Positions 31,025 to 41,572 of a DNA stretch of 64,000 bases are shown piece by piece. The stretch's first letter is position 1, and each line of letters opens with the position of its first letter. The position numbers and the translations under genes are program-made. The notes beneath the pieces were generated by a model. It had not been told where the DNA came from. It saw only the letters and a program-made list of their open reading frames with translations, and did no database searches. Source of the DNA: Apoda limacodes (lineage: Eukaryota; Arthropoda; Insecta; Lepidoptera; Limacodidae); contig OX291558.1 of assembly GCA_946406115.1 (NCBI GenBank), forward strand, positions 16,174,205 to 16,238,204, read 5' to 3'.

Positions 31025-32451
31025 TTTGAGTTAAATAGGTAAAATGGATTTTTCTCACACAAATTTGAGAAACAAAGCATGAAAAGATTTCTTTTTTTGT
31101 TTAAAAAAAATAGTATTGCCATATAACCATTTGCCAGTACCCTTAGTGACATAACATGCCGTAGAAAATAGAAGTGTTTTGTTTATCTGTATATGCGTTT
31201 TATGTTATTCATAATCCTACCAAGACATGGATTGTTATTTCTTCGTACCTAAAATAAATATACGATGAAGTTTTGCCATAGTTTTGTTTATGCCTAGACC
31301 AGAAAAATTATAAATATAAAAACTAACCCGATTTTTTGGATTTCCAGTCAAAAAAAGAGTTGTTGCATATTATGAGACGATATGCATCTGTAGCTGCTAA
31401 ATTGTAGTATACCAACAAATTGTAATTCCCTCACAGGACAAACATTTAAGTAATAAGCATTTGTGTTTTTCTTGAGCCTGAGTGTTTTCTATGTTTAATA
31501 TGTATGTATTTCCAAAAAAAGTATTAATTTCTATTACGTTCGTACACGCTTCCGTCAGGTATGTCTTCATAAATTACTAAGCTGACTAAATACTGCAAAC
31601 TTATCTGAAACTAAGCAAAAAAAATACTGCGCATAATATCAAAAGGCACTTATGGAAGATATTGCAAATAAGTAGGATAGCTATAGCTTGAAAGCAGGAT
31701 TTAATAAGCGCTTTCTGGCTCTCTAGTTTTTTGAGTGACATGGTTCTTGTACGTGGCCTAATCAAAGTGTATGCGCATTTGAACGAAATATTTAACGACA
31801 GAATAGTCAAACTTTAAAGTTTGCACTTTAGTGAGAGTATTTTATTCTGTGCCTAGACTGCATGTCGTCCTATATATGGAATTGCAACTATTTCCGGTCG
31901 ATGCATACTGGCTCATATTTGGTACCAACATTTATTACTCTGTTGCTCTATGTCCCATATTTGGAATACACACTTAGATTCTTTTGGAACCATATCATTT
32001 GATCAAAAAATACGGTCATAAATAAAAGCAATAATCATTCAAAAAGTTATATTGAAATAGGGCCTAACGAAAGTTATTCAAACTTTTTTTTTCTTTTTTT
32101 CATATTGGCTCCCGCCGATATTATTATATTCTGCTACGAAATATTTATTGGTCGCGTTTTGTTTCACCGCTTAATGTTCATTATACGCTTTATGTCGATA
32201 CTCCGATTAAAGAGATAAACCAAAATGTGTTTAGCTGTCATACAGATTATGACATAATATTTTCAACACCTTTCCGCATCGCAACCCATATTTGCATCGC
32301 AATTTTTTTTCTGCGAAATGTTAAATCTTCTTTCGTTTTAGTACTAACAACATTTGAAACAGAAAACTGGTACCTAATATATTTTTATGTTTTATCGTTT
32401 CGTCTAAAAAGAATGGGTATATGTGTAAAAATTATGTTTAACTATTAAATT
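31025..32451. other. Intergenic, upstream of PPP4R2
   Basis: AT-rich; no protein-like frame or clear repeat recognised. The PPP4R2 promoter should lie just above 31024, but no element stands out. Confidence 0.5.
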
Positions 32452-34595
32452 TGTGGTCCGCCTGATGGTAAGCGGTCACCGCAGCCTATGGACGCTTGCA
32501 AGACCCGGGGCATCACTCGCGCGTTGCCGACCCTTCAAAAATCTAAAAACTTCTTTTTTGAAGAACCCCATACTGTTATCCTTAGAGCAACCTTGGCAGG
32601 CAGCTCATTCTACAACCTAAGCGTTCGCGCGAGATTTTTCTCTGAAGTGACCATTTAGGTAAGGTGTGATGATTAATTCCCTGCCGATGACGAAAGGTGC
32701 GATGGTAGAAAGTAGCCGTGGGCATCATTTCGAAAAATTCCCCAGAACACATCCCGTTATACAAGTGGTAAAACACACACCGGAAGGCAAAGTCTCCCCT
32801 CAGAATAACGGGTTCGATGCGGCTTGTGAGTTTGGGATCGCCGACCATTCTCACGTCGTTGAACCGAGTCAAAAGGACTAAGCTGGTTTATCCGACTTCC
32901 GTTGAGTTCTCTAAATTTTTAGACGCTAGCTTCACTTTGTCTTGTAAATGATCTCGGAACTGAACATCGCTGATGTCCACACCAAGGATCCCAATGCTCT
33001 TGGAGATGGTGAGGGGAGTGTTTTGGAATTGTGGGAGCTCAGTTAATGGGGTTCTATTAGCGATGACTTGTGTCTTCGTAGGGTTGAACCAGACCAAGTT
33101 TTCCCGTCCCTGGTTAGAGACCTGGGACAGAGTAGACTAGATTTGAGACACAAGTTCACCACACTTTTCCTCCACAACGGAACGAGTTTGCACGGTCCAT
33201 GTAATAAGCATCTCTAGTACTGTCATCAGCATAGCAATGTATGTTGTACATTTTTTGGACATCAGTCCAATATGTCATTGATATGCAGTAAAAACAGCGT
33301 AGAAGACAGCATAAAGCCTTGTGGGACACCTGCATTAATTTCCATGTTATCAGAGCAACTACCACCAACTACGGCTCTTATGCCCATTCGCACAAACTCT
33401 CGGGCACTCCTTAAGATGGCAACTTCGATAGACGACCCCTGTGCCAGAACCGATCGAACGCCTTCGTTATGTCGAGGCTACATGCCAATGACTCCCCCTG
33501 ACTCTCAATGACTATTGCCCATCGGTGAGCGAGATACACTAGAAGGGCACCAGTTGAGTGATCATGGCGAAAGCCATATTGACGGTCGCTGACCAGGTCG
33601 TGTTTTTCATTGGTCGTGCTTAGAAGCTGTGTGTTGATCACACGCTTCATCACCTTAGAGAGGAGAGAAGTAATAGCGATAGACCTGGAATGTCTAGAGA
33701 AAGCAACCCCCGCTTGATCTCCTGCTGTTGGAGATTTCCGGCATGGTCTTACCGCACCACGGTATCAGCACGGTGGTATAGCATCTTCGTCGTTCATATT
33801 CGAGTTTGACGCAAAAAGACTAAGTAGATCAGCTTTTTCCTTAGCACTATGGGCCAAGTCACCACCATATGTTCGCAGTGGTGGTAGCAACGACTGGCAA
33901 AAGCATTCTTCGGCAGCTTTTGCAAGCGACCAGAAAGCACGACTCCCAGGAGGATAGGTCGCAAGTCGCCCACCTATTTTGCTGATGTCCAATTCATCCA
34001 ATTTAGCTCTGGTAGTTGCTTTCTTTTTGTACCTCGAGGTAGCGTTTTAACTCAGAAATATACGGATTCTTATCAATTCGAGCCGCAGTTCAAGCCTCAT
34101 ACGCAGACTGCTTGAGAATTTTAGCTTCTCTGTAAGACCAATTAACCCACGATCGTTTTTTGACACCGGCAACTACTCGCGGTCAGGTATAAAAAATTCC
34201 ATACCAGTGAGGATTGTCTCAATTACGGTACGGTTGCTAGTGTGGCGGCCGTGAGGTTTGTAGTAGCTGAATCCACTCCGGTCTCCTTCTCCAGGACGAC
34301 TACTACTTTAGAGACTTTGCACATGTCGGCGCTTCATCTTTTCACCAGGTCTCCCTGACCGCCACACCAGCCCGCCACGTCTATGTCGAAAAATCACAGC
34401 AACGAGCACCACCAGCTCCCCGCTGTCTGGGCAGCGAATCCTCATGAACTCTGTCTACCTTACCCATCGCCAGGAACACAACACTATTCAACGTCCTGTA
34501 AGGTGGAAGTACTTCCCCAGTTTAAAAAGTCTATTTGAATAAAAAAGTTTGAGTTTGAGTGCGAACTGCTCATTGGAGCGAGTATTCGCTGCGCC
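32452..34595 (-). mobile_element. Degenerate LINE copy (same family as 3683-6973), endonuclease domain deleted
   Basis: The minus strand runs from a 5' UTR like that of the long copy (from about 34595: 'gcagcgaatactcgctcc', 'gggaagtacttcca', 'gtgttgtgttcctggcg') to the shared 3' tail at 32452. Recognisable RT pieces are YGFRHDHSTGALLVYLAHRW, CSLDITKAFDRFWH and SIGILGVDIS. Many frameshifts occur. The 5' UTR jumps near 34240 from 'gaccggagtgga' sequence directly to codons just before the RT linker, so the endonuclease is missing (about 0.9 kb). Confidence 0.8.
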
Positions 34596-34648
34596 TACCT
34601 TTATAGTTATTCGTTATTGTTCAGGCGATTCAGTAGAGCGAGTACTCG

Positions 34649-34998
34649 TAAATAAAATATCGACTAGTTGTAATCGAACTCTGGTTTATTCGTCAACACA
34701 ATGCCGTAGGTGTAGGTAAATAATATTTTTTACAAGTTTCTAACACATTTTCCTTCCAAAACGTAGATATATTTTGGAAGGAATTTTTCTTGCTACTTGT
34801 TAAACTGACTTTTTAAACTCTCCTTTTTTCTTAATCACTACGAACAAGGTTTTATATGTACAATAAATTTATATTCTAAATTATGTAGCGCCAGCTATCC
34901 ATAAAACAACGAACTACCACTAAATAATAAAGTTACATAAATGAGTAAATAAAAGGCGCCACCGATACCTAAATGTACAATTTACGATGTAGATTGGC
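34649..34998 (-). repeat. 3' LTR of the BEL/Pao-like element
   Basis: Shares with 39645-39952 'gtaaataaaatatcgactag', 'ttgtaatcgaactctgg', 'ttaatcactacgaacaagg' and 'ggcgccaccgatacctaaat'. It is longer because it keeps a block around 34737-34795 ('aacgtagatatattttgg') that the other LTR lacks. Confidence 0.88.
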
Positions 34999-35515
34999 GA
35001 AATACCCCCTCCCTGGCACAACTCTGCAATTATCTTGTGCCAAAAAATACGTAAGCCAATCCCTCAAACTGAACTTGGCTGCGACCGGTAAACGGATTAG
35101 TTTATTGTTTGTGTGGTTTTTATATCTACCAACCTAACCCTATTGTCTTTGCCAGGAAAAATTGCAGTAACTATGCCTTTCGGCCACATATTGCGGGACA
35201 AAGAACTATCCCAAATGACAACTAAATCCCCCTTTTTTAAATCGGAATCTGGATTATCACCGTGACCTGACCTTAAGTCGGTAAATACTCAGTAATCCAT
35301 CTTTGCCAGAACATATCAGCAAGTCTTTGAGCAATTTTCTACTGTTGTGAGTTGTAAATCTGTATTGTCAAATTTGCCTGGAAGTGGATCATTAGAAGAT
35401 GAACCTATCAGAAAGTGATTGGGAGTAATTGTTTCTGGGTCCTCGGGGTCAACTGAAACATAAGTTAGAGGCCTACTGTTGACGGTATGCTCAGCTTATG
35501 CTATTAGAGTAGCTA

Positions 35516-35938
35516 TCACTTCTTCTCTTGGCGCTCTTTCGAAGAATGTAGCGCATAAGGCTTTTTAACAGCTTGAACTAGCCTTTCGCAAGCTCCTCCC
35601 ATGTGCGCTGGAGTTGCCGGTATGAGATGCCATTTAATTTTCGTACTATTCATTTCTTGTTGAACATCCTTTTCTAGGTCTTTTAGGTCTTTCTGAAGCT
35701 CTCGTTCAGCTCCCCTAAATTTCATCCCGTTGTCAGAATAAATATCGGTTGGACAACCTCTACGACTAACCATGCGTCTAATTGCCATAATAACTGCGTC
35801 CAAATTGAGGCTAGCGGCAATTTCAAGATGCACATCACGAGTGACCATAGATGTAAATAAAGCTCCATATCGTATCTCGCGACGCCGTGCAATAGTAACT
35901 TCTATTGGTCCGAAATAATCCAAGCCGCAGTGTGTCAA
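35516..35938 (-). pseudogene. BEL/Pao integrase core fragment
   Basis: 140 open codons of an rve-type integrase core: CGLDYFGPIEVTIARRREI, TSMVTRDVHLEIA, YSDNGMKFRGAERE (second catalytic Asp) and a glutamate-containing HMGGACERLVQAVKK (catalytic Glu). The C-terminal chromatin-binding region and the zinc-binding N-terminus are not in frame. Relic, not functional. Confidence 0.8.
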
Positions 35939-36259
35939 GGGGTGTTTATGGTGATCGAGTCTACACAGAGGTAAATGTATCTATGTAGAGGTATGTGCTG
36001 TAGGTTTAGGACGTTTAATTTTGCAAAATAGACAGTTGTGTACTACAAATTTTATATTTGAGCGCAATAACTAATAACTCTTTCATTGCTACTGTGGTGA
36101 TGCTGTCGATGATAATGCATTATGAGCAACTTCGTGTAAGGGCGAGAATGGTCTAGTATTATTGGCCGCTTGTAAGTTTCGGGAACATTGGGAGCAGCAT
36201 CAATCGTGCTCTAAGGAGGCTAAGGCTTCATTGTCATCAATATAAGCTGAAACTTGAAC

Positions 36260-37058
36260 TCAAGTACTATCTGATAATGGTATATTTTGAAACAAAGATT
36301 CTATATCACGTCTATAAGAGTCGTATTGGGATTTTTTTATAAGTAACGTTTCTGCTTTCGAAAGTAGATCGACGTTTAAAGAATATCCTATTTTGTGGCA
36401 CTTATTAATAAACAATAATATGTATGGTGCACATCGTACTAAATGGTTCCATGACGAGAATCTATTCACATCTGGTAAAGAATATTCATGTTGCTTGACC
36501 AAAACATTAACTTTTTCTTCAACAAAGGCTTCAACTGCAGGTTATAATTGTGTTTTTTCTAATGGCCAGGAGTTTTCCGGTTGGAGTAAGAAACTAGGTC
36601 CAGTAATCCACCTGTCAGTGGGTTGAAGATAACTGGAATGAGTGTCTCGGGTTGCAATATCAGCAACATTTTCAGCGGAAAGAACCCATCTCCATTGTGG
36701 AACTGATGACAACTCATCTATGGCTGACAGACGATGTCCTACAAGTGGTTTATAATTCTTGGGATCTGAGCGTATCCATGCAATTGTAGTAGCAGCGTCA
36801 CTCCAGAAAAACTTGCTTTCTTTGAATAGCTTCAGCCGCAAGAGGTTATTGAGTTTGAAATTCTTTTGCGTTTACATTCTTTACGTAAATTGCCGAACAT
36901 GGTGAACAAGCCACATCAAAGAGTATCGAAGAAAATTGAAACGTTTTTGGCGGACAAACCTCTGTAGGGTTACGCCACAGAAACTTCTGGGCTTCCTGGT
37001 CCTCTTTTACTATTTTAATTCTTAAAAAACATGTCCTGTATGTCCGCTGACACAGCAA
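36260..37058 (-). pseudogene. BEL/Pao RT/RNase H fragments with an internal deletion
   Basis: 36846-37058 reads FLRIKIVKEDQEAQKFLW and FDVACSPCSAIYVKNVN, the start of a BEL-type RT. 36542-36841 then continues at FKESKFFWSDAATTIAWIRS and AENVADIATRD, the RNase H segment. The RT palm with its catalytic aspartates should lie between and is absent. 36260-36502 is a further downstream fragment. Confidence 0.7.
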
Positions 37059-37338
37059 CTTTTTTTTGTCTGAATTTCCACAATACTCCTAAACAATGTT
37101 GGCCCTGTCAATAAATTATCATTTAACGAAATACCCTATTTTGGCTGCTGCATCAAATACGGGTCTCACTTTACCGGGCTTATTTGGATTTGTTACCGGA
37201 AAATGTGGTAAATACCAAGATATATCACTATTTTTCAACTCGGACTCCTCGTAAGAAATAGCCAAATTATTTTCAAAGAGTCGGTTCATCGGTAAGCTAA
37301 ATCTGAATCTATAAGTGTTATGGTGGCGTCCTCGTCAA

Positions 37339-38816
37339 TTAAAGCATATGTACAAATGGACTTTTTAGGACCCGAGACAACGACAGGTAAAACTTTAAGA
37401 TAAACAGATGTTTTTTTTTAAATGCAGTTATTAAAGTTGGAAGGCTAGATTTAATTTTAGGCTTTCTCAAAAATCTGTCTAAGTACTTAGAAATCTTACA
37501 GTTTATACCAGAATGGTTATAAAATAAACACCTGAAATATTTTCTATTATCTTTAGCCCACTGCCAGCGCTCGTGTAAAGGTTCAGTAATAAACTGGTCG
37601 CATTTAGGGACAGAATGATTTTTGTCACCGCAAAAAGAACAACATTTTACTATACCTTCAACTGAGGTTGAGTTAACAAAATACCTCTGGGGCCGAGGAG
37701 ATGAATACCCTATTTTCGGACTCTGTACTTGCTGCGTTGCTGGTGGCGGGGCTAATGCATCAGGACGGGTCACACCGGTTGGCAACACGTAGCTTGTCTT
37801 ACTAGAACGTATGGGCGAGGCTGAAGGTCCGATCAGTTGAGTGTCTTCAGTTGTATAGGCAGCAAATCCTAAACTTCTATGACATTCGCGTTTCAGAAAC
37901 TCGCTAAGTGTGACTAAAGTAGGTATTTCTTCATAACTGTGACATGTGTCAGCATAATCAAACCATTTTCCGAGTAAAACACTGTCCATTTTTCTAATTA
38001 TTATGTTGGAAAGTTCTGGCTTACGTAAATGATCTTCTTTATTTAGAGCCTTAATGGTTGCTATACAATTAGTGGCTTTTGCTGTAAATGTGCATAGATT
38101 TGATAAGTTGACTGTCGGTAAAGTATGTAACACAGCTAGCTGTCAAATTCATTGCTTAGTTGCCAAAACGCAATTCTAATGACTCCATTACTTCATTGGG
38201 GTCAGCACTGCTAATAAGTAACGCGATTACCGATTCCTTGGCTTCTCCCCGTAAACATGCACGTAATCTCATAAATTATCCATTGGAGTTATTCTAAAAA
38301 GGCGTGCGCTTTCGATGAAGGCAGCTTTAAAGAAAAGCCATTCAATGACTTTGCCTGTAAACATTGGTAACTCCCACCGTTGTGGGTGTACTGATCGCTG
38401 AAGCTGCGCCTGTAAAGCTTCCGCTAATTGTCCTATGTCAGACGGAGGGTTAACAGGATTAGGTTTTGGTAATTGACGGTGATTTTTGAAGGCTTGGCTA
38501 TGGCTTAGGTTACTGATTGGCGCGATATATTATTACTTTAAATGGAACTTCTTGCCAGCTCTTTTTGGCAGAAATTAACATTTAATTGACGATTCAAAAG
38601 TGTTCCTAGAAACCTACTTGAATAAAGTTTGATTTGATTAGATTTGATAGGATCGACCTGGGCGAGGTTGTTCTGGTGCGGAAATGGTAAAGGTGGAGTT
38701 GACGCTAAAGGCCTGATATTGGTAGATGGTAAGCAAACTTGGAATAATTTATCTAATTGAACCACGGTTTCATCTATCCAATCGCGAACATCGGTGATGG
38801 AATCGTTTATAGACAC
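37339..38816 (-). pseudogene. BEL/Pao Gag fragments with CCHC-type knuckle
   Basis: 264 open codons at 37339-38133 include NIIIRKMDSVLLGKWFDYA, FLKRECHRSLGF and zinc-knuckle pieces CSFCGDKNHSVPKC and FRCLFYNHSGINC. An upstream piece at 38650-38816 contains SINDSITDVRDWIDETVVQL. 38538-38645 instead matches another dispersed repeat (also at 57045-57165), so it is a later insertion. Confidence 0.7.
38538..38645 (-). repeat. Dispersed repeat inserted in the Gag region
   Basis: On the minus strand 'caaactttattcaagtagg', 'tttctaggaacacttttgaa' and 'gccaaaaagagctggcaag' match 57060-57160 closely and in the same order. Confidence 0.65.
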
Positions 38817-38911
38817 TTTACTATTTGAATACTCCTTTTCTTACTGCATCTTCCTTAAAGTAATCTCTTCTAAAACTCGCATTTTTGCTTCGGCTAACTC
38901 GTCAAGAAGGC

Positions 38912-39325
38912 ATGGCCGTAGCTAAGGGGGGGCATTGTGGGGCAATGCCCTACCTTGAAATACTAATGCCCTACCTTAAAAATACCATGAACTAAGATAT
39001 ACTATATATTTATAGTTTTCCCGTAACATAAATTAATATATTATTGCTTACTACTAGCGAAATCTATCAAATTAATTCTGAATCAACCACGGTTTTTCAC
39101 AATCATAGTAATATATAATTCTGGCAGAACCCCGTAGATTAAATGCAAAATGTTTAAATTATGGTGGCATTTAAAGTGATTATGTTACCATTTTGCTCTT
39201 GTTGTCCCGCGCTCCCACCCAATGACCTACTACCTAAATTACTAACGCTCACAAGCAGGTAAAATAATTAAAGATAGAAAAATTACTTGCGCCCTACATG
39301 AAACCACCGCTACCCTACCTTAAAT
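38912..39325. mobile_element. 414-bp insertion with 10-bp direct flanks, inside the BEL-like element
   Basis: TCAAGAAGGC occurs at 38902-38911 and again at 39326-39335, directly flanking an AT-rich, non-coding block. The block starts 'atggccgtagctaaggg' and repeats 'aatgccctacctt' internally. The left end resembles the 'cagtggcgtagctaggggg' edge common to many insect DNA transposons. Family unknown. Confidence 0.65.
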
Positions 39326-39644
39326 TCAAGAAGGCCTTTCTCTATCTCCAGTTTCCTCAGCTTTTTGAAACTACTACTTTTACAAGAACTTGATTTGCTG
39401 TTACTTTTTTGCTCCTCCCGCTCCTTGACTTATGCTTTCGGTAAAAATTCAACGGTTGCGTCCCGTAAATTTTCTGACGAAACTTCTACCGTCTTTTTCT
39501 GTAATGAGTTTTCTCTGCTCCTAGTAATTACATTGTGACGACCGGACGCTGATTCTAGTACGGGCGAAGGACCATATATCACCTTCTAAACTTGTGGTTG
39601 CGCTGGGTGACTAACGGCGTAAAATCTTCATCAAAGTCCAAAGG

Positions 39645-39952
39645 TAAATAAAATATCGACTAGTTGTAATCGAACTCTGGTTTATTCGTTAACATAATGC
39701 CTTAGGTGTAGGTAAATAATATTTTTCTTGGTTCTTGTCAGACTGACTTTTTTTTTAAACTCTCCTTTTTTCTTAATCACTACGAACAAGGTTTTATATG
39801 TACAATAAAATTATATTTTAAATTATGTTGCGCCAGCTATCCATAAAATAATGAACTATAAAATATATACAACTAAATAACAAAGTTACATAAATAAGTA
39901 AATAAAGGGCGCCACCGATACCTAAATGTACAATTTACGATGTAGATTGGCA
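39645..39952 (-). repeat. 5' LTR of the BEL/Pao-like element
   Basis: Partner of 34649-34998. Its outer edge on the minus strand reads TGCCAATC, a canonical TG start. A short internal block present in the other LTR is missing here. Confidence 0.88.
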
Positions 39953-40590
39953 ACAGGACTGTTTTTCCTGTGCAAGAGCAATAGTGTACAGTAAATGGTA
40001 GTATTTTGGTGCCAGAATAACTACCGTTTTCGGACATAGCTGCACTCCGGTGTCGTCAAGGTTGAAGATGCACTCGGGATGATTTTATATGTCTTTACTA
40101 TTTTTCCCTTGCAGATATTATCGCAAATCACGACACCATTTCCTAATCATTGGCTCAGTGATAGAAGTTCTGGCTTTTGAAATAATTTCTGCATAGCTTT
40201 TGTTGATATCAGAATATCTGTTTAAGAAAAGCCGCTTTTTACCTGGTTTTATATTGCTTTGACCTTCACTTTCAAAAAATAATCTAACTGTTTCCCTAAA
40301 ATCATCAGTGCTTACAGGATATCCAACTTTGGCCCATATTTCAAATCCAAATAGCAACTTGGTTTTCTAGAAGTCCTGGTCTCGTCTTGGAAACCTTTCT
40401 AGAAGAGCGTTTGTGGTTCTTTTCTGCACCGTAAAGGCATTTTCCATTAATTTTAGTATGCAAAGTATCTTTAAGTATTTTAAATTGTATGCTTGCCTGA
40501 GATAGATATATCTCTTTAGCATTTACCATCCGCACTGCTACTTAAGAGTGCCCTGTCCGTAAAGTCTTTCTTTTTTTTCTTTACTGGATG
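39953..40590 (-). pseudogene. pogo-like transposase N-terminal fragment, cut by the LTR
   Basis: Minus-strand pieces in order: RMVNAKEIYLSQASIQFKI and KDTLHTKINGK (psq-type helix-turn-helix), then PVSTDDFRETVRLFFESEGQ and RLFLNRYSDINKSYAEIISK (second DNA-binding part). Last comes FNLDDTGVQLCPKTVV, the start of the DDE catalytic core with its first aspartate. The frame shifts between pieces. The core ends abruptly at 39953, where the BEL LTR begins, so the rest of the transposase is missing. Confidence 0.7.
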
Positions 40591-41319
40591 CCGTCATTAA
40601 AAAATAGATCACCTTTATCAACTAAATTAGTTAGCTTCTAGACTAGTGTTAAATAAGTTATATCTATAACATTGTTTCTGAGGACCACCTTATAATGTTC
40701 ATATTATAAAATTATACCTGAAACTTGAACGACTAAATTAATTTGGTTTATGTTTGAGGCACAGCAGTCATTAAATGAACTCTAACAATACGTACGTAAA
40801 CATCTAGGCTTCAATCCATTAATAACTGAGTAGGTGGCAGTGGCGCTTTGCGGTACGGGATTTGAACAAATCGGTTTTTATACAGGTTTTTTCAAATATC
40901 CGCAATAATTCTCATTTTATCTACGGAACCCGCATTAAGTTATGTTTGTCTTCACACTTGCGGAAAACATACGCCCAAGTCCGCCCAACTAAGTAAGTAA
41001 GTAACTGTGACGTCTCACATAAATGTTAACATCTAAAAACCTTTTAAAATTCTGCTACTTAGTAGCTTTCTGGAACGGCGTCCATAAACGTGATTTCGAT
41101 GATAGTTGTCACAAAACTCAAGCTATATTTTACTAGGTATCTGTTATAACTTAAGTCCTTTGCCTGCTATTTTGGCAAAGAAAAAACAAAATAACAACGT
41201 TAGGAAAAAAACTTATTGGTTTTGTAAAATTTGTGGATGGAAAGTTGGAAATAAATTTATAAGTAACGAGATCGTGGACTAACAAAAAAAATAAGTCTAG
41301 ACACTTTGAAATTTTAAAG
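40591..41319. other. Upstream region of glutaredoxin-5
   Basis: AT-rich. 41045-41065 ('aaaattctgctacttagtag') matches part of the element at 45701-46175. The Glrx5 promoter and 5' UTR should lie in the last few hundred bases; no TATA or initiator is clear. Confidence 0.5.
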
Positions 41320-41572
41320 ATGAATAGCTTGATTAAGTTAAATATTTATTCATGTAGTAAGCTATTGAGGTTTTCAATTCGATCGCTGTCCGATTCTGCT
41401 GCTAAGGTTAAAATTGACGAAATTGTAAAAAATAACAAGGTCGTAGTATTTATGAAGGGAGTTCCTGATGCTCCAAGATGTGGCTTTAGTAACGCCGTTG
41501 TCCAAATTATGAGAATGCACGCAGTTCCTTATGAAAGTCTTGACGTTCTTGCTGATGAAAATCTTAGACAAG
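41320..41572 (+). CDS. GLRX5: GLRX5 exon 1: presequence and CGFS active site
   Basis: ATG preceded by 'tttaaag'. 84 codons plus one base, ending 'agacaag' before donor 'gttggt'. Encodes the presequence, [36 protein letters not shown] and [16 protein letters not shown]. The donor is weak (gttggt), but the next exon's phase and sequence fit it. Confidence 0.93.

Larger units (their letters stand above)
34649..39952 (-). mobile_element. Degenerate BEL/Pao-type LTR retrotransposon
   Basis: Two similar LTRs (34649-34998 and 39645-39952) bracket about 4.6 kb with, in minus-strand order, Gag (38816 to 37339), protease/early RT (about 37330 to 36846), RNase H (36841 to 36542) and integrase (35938 to 35516). 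BEL/Pao assignment rests on the RNase H and integrase style and the Gag zinc knuckle. Frameshifts, stops and loss of the RT catalytic core make it inactive. The 5' LTR start reads TGCCAATC. No matching target-site duplication is seen outside the LTRs. Confidence 0.8.
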
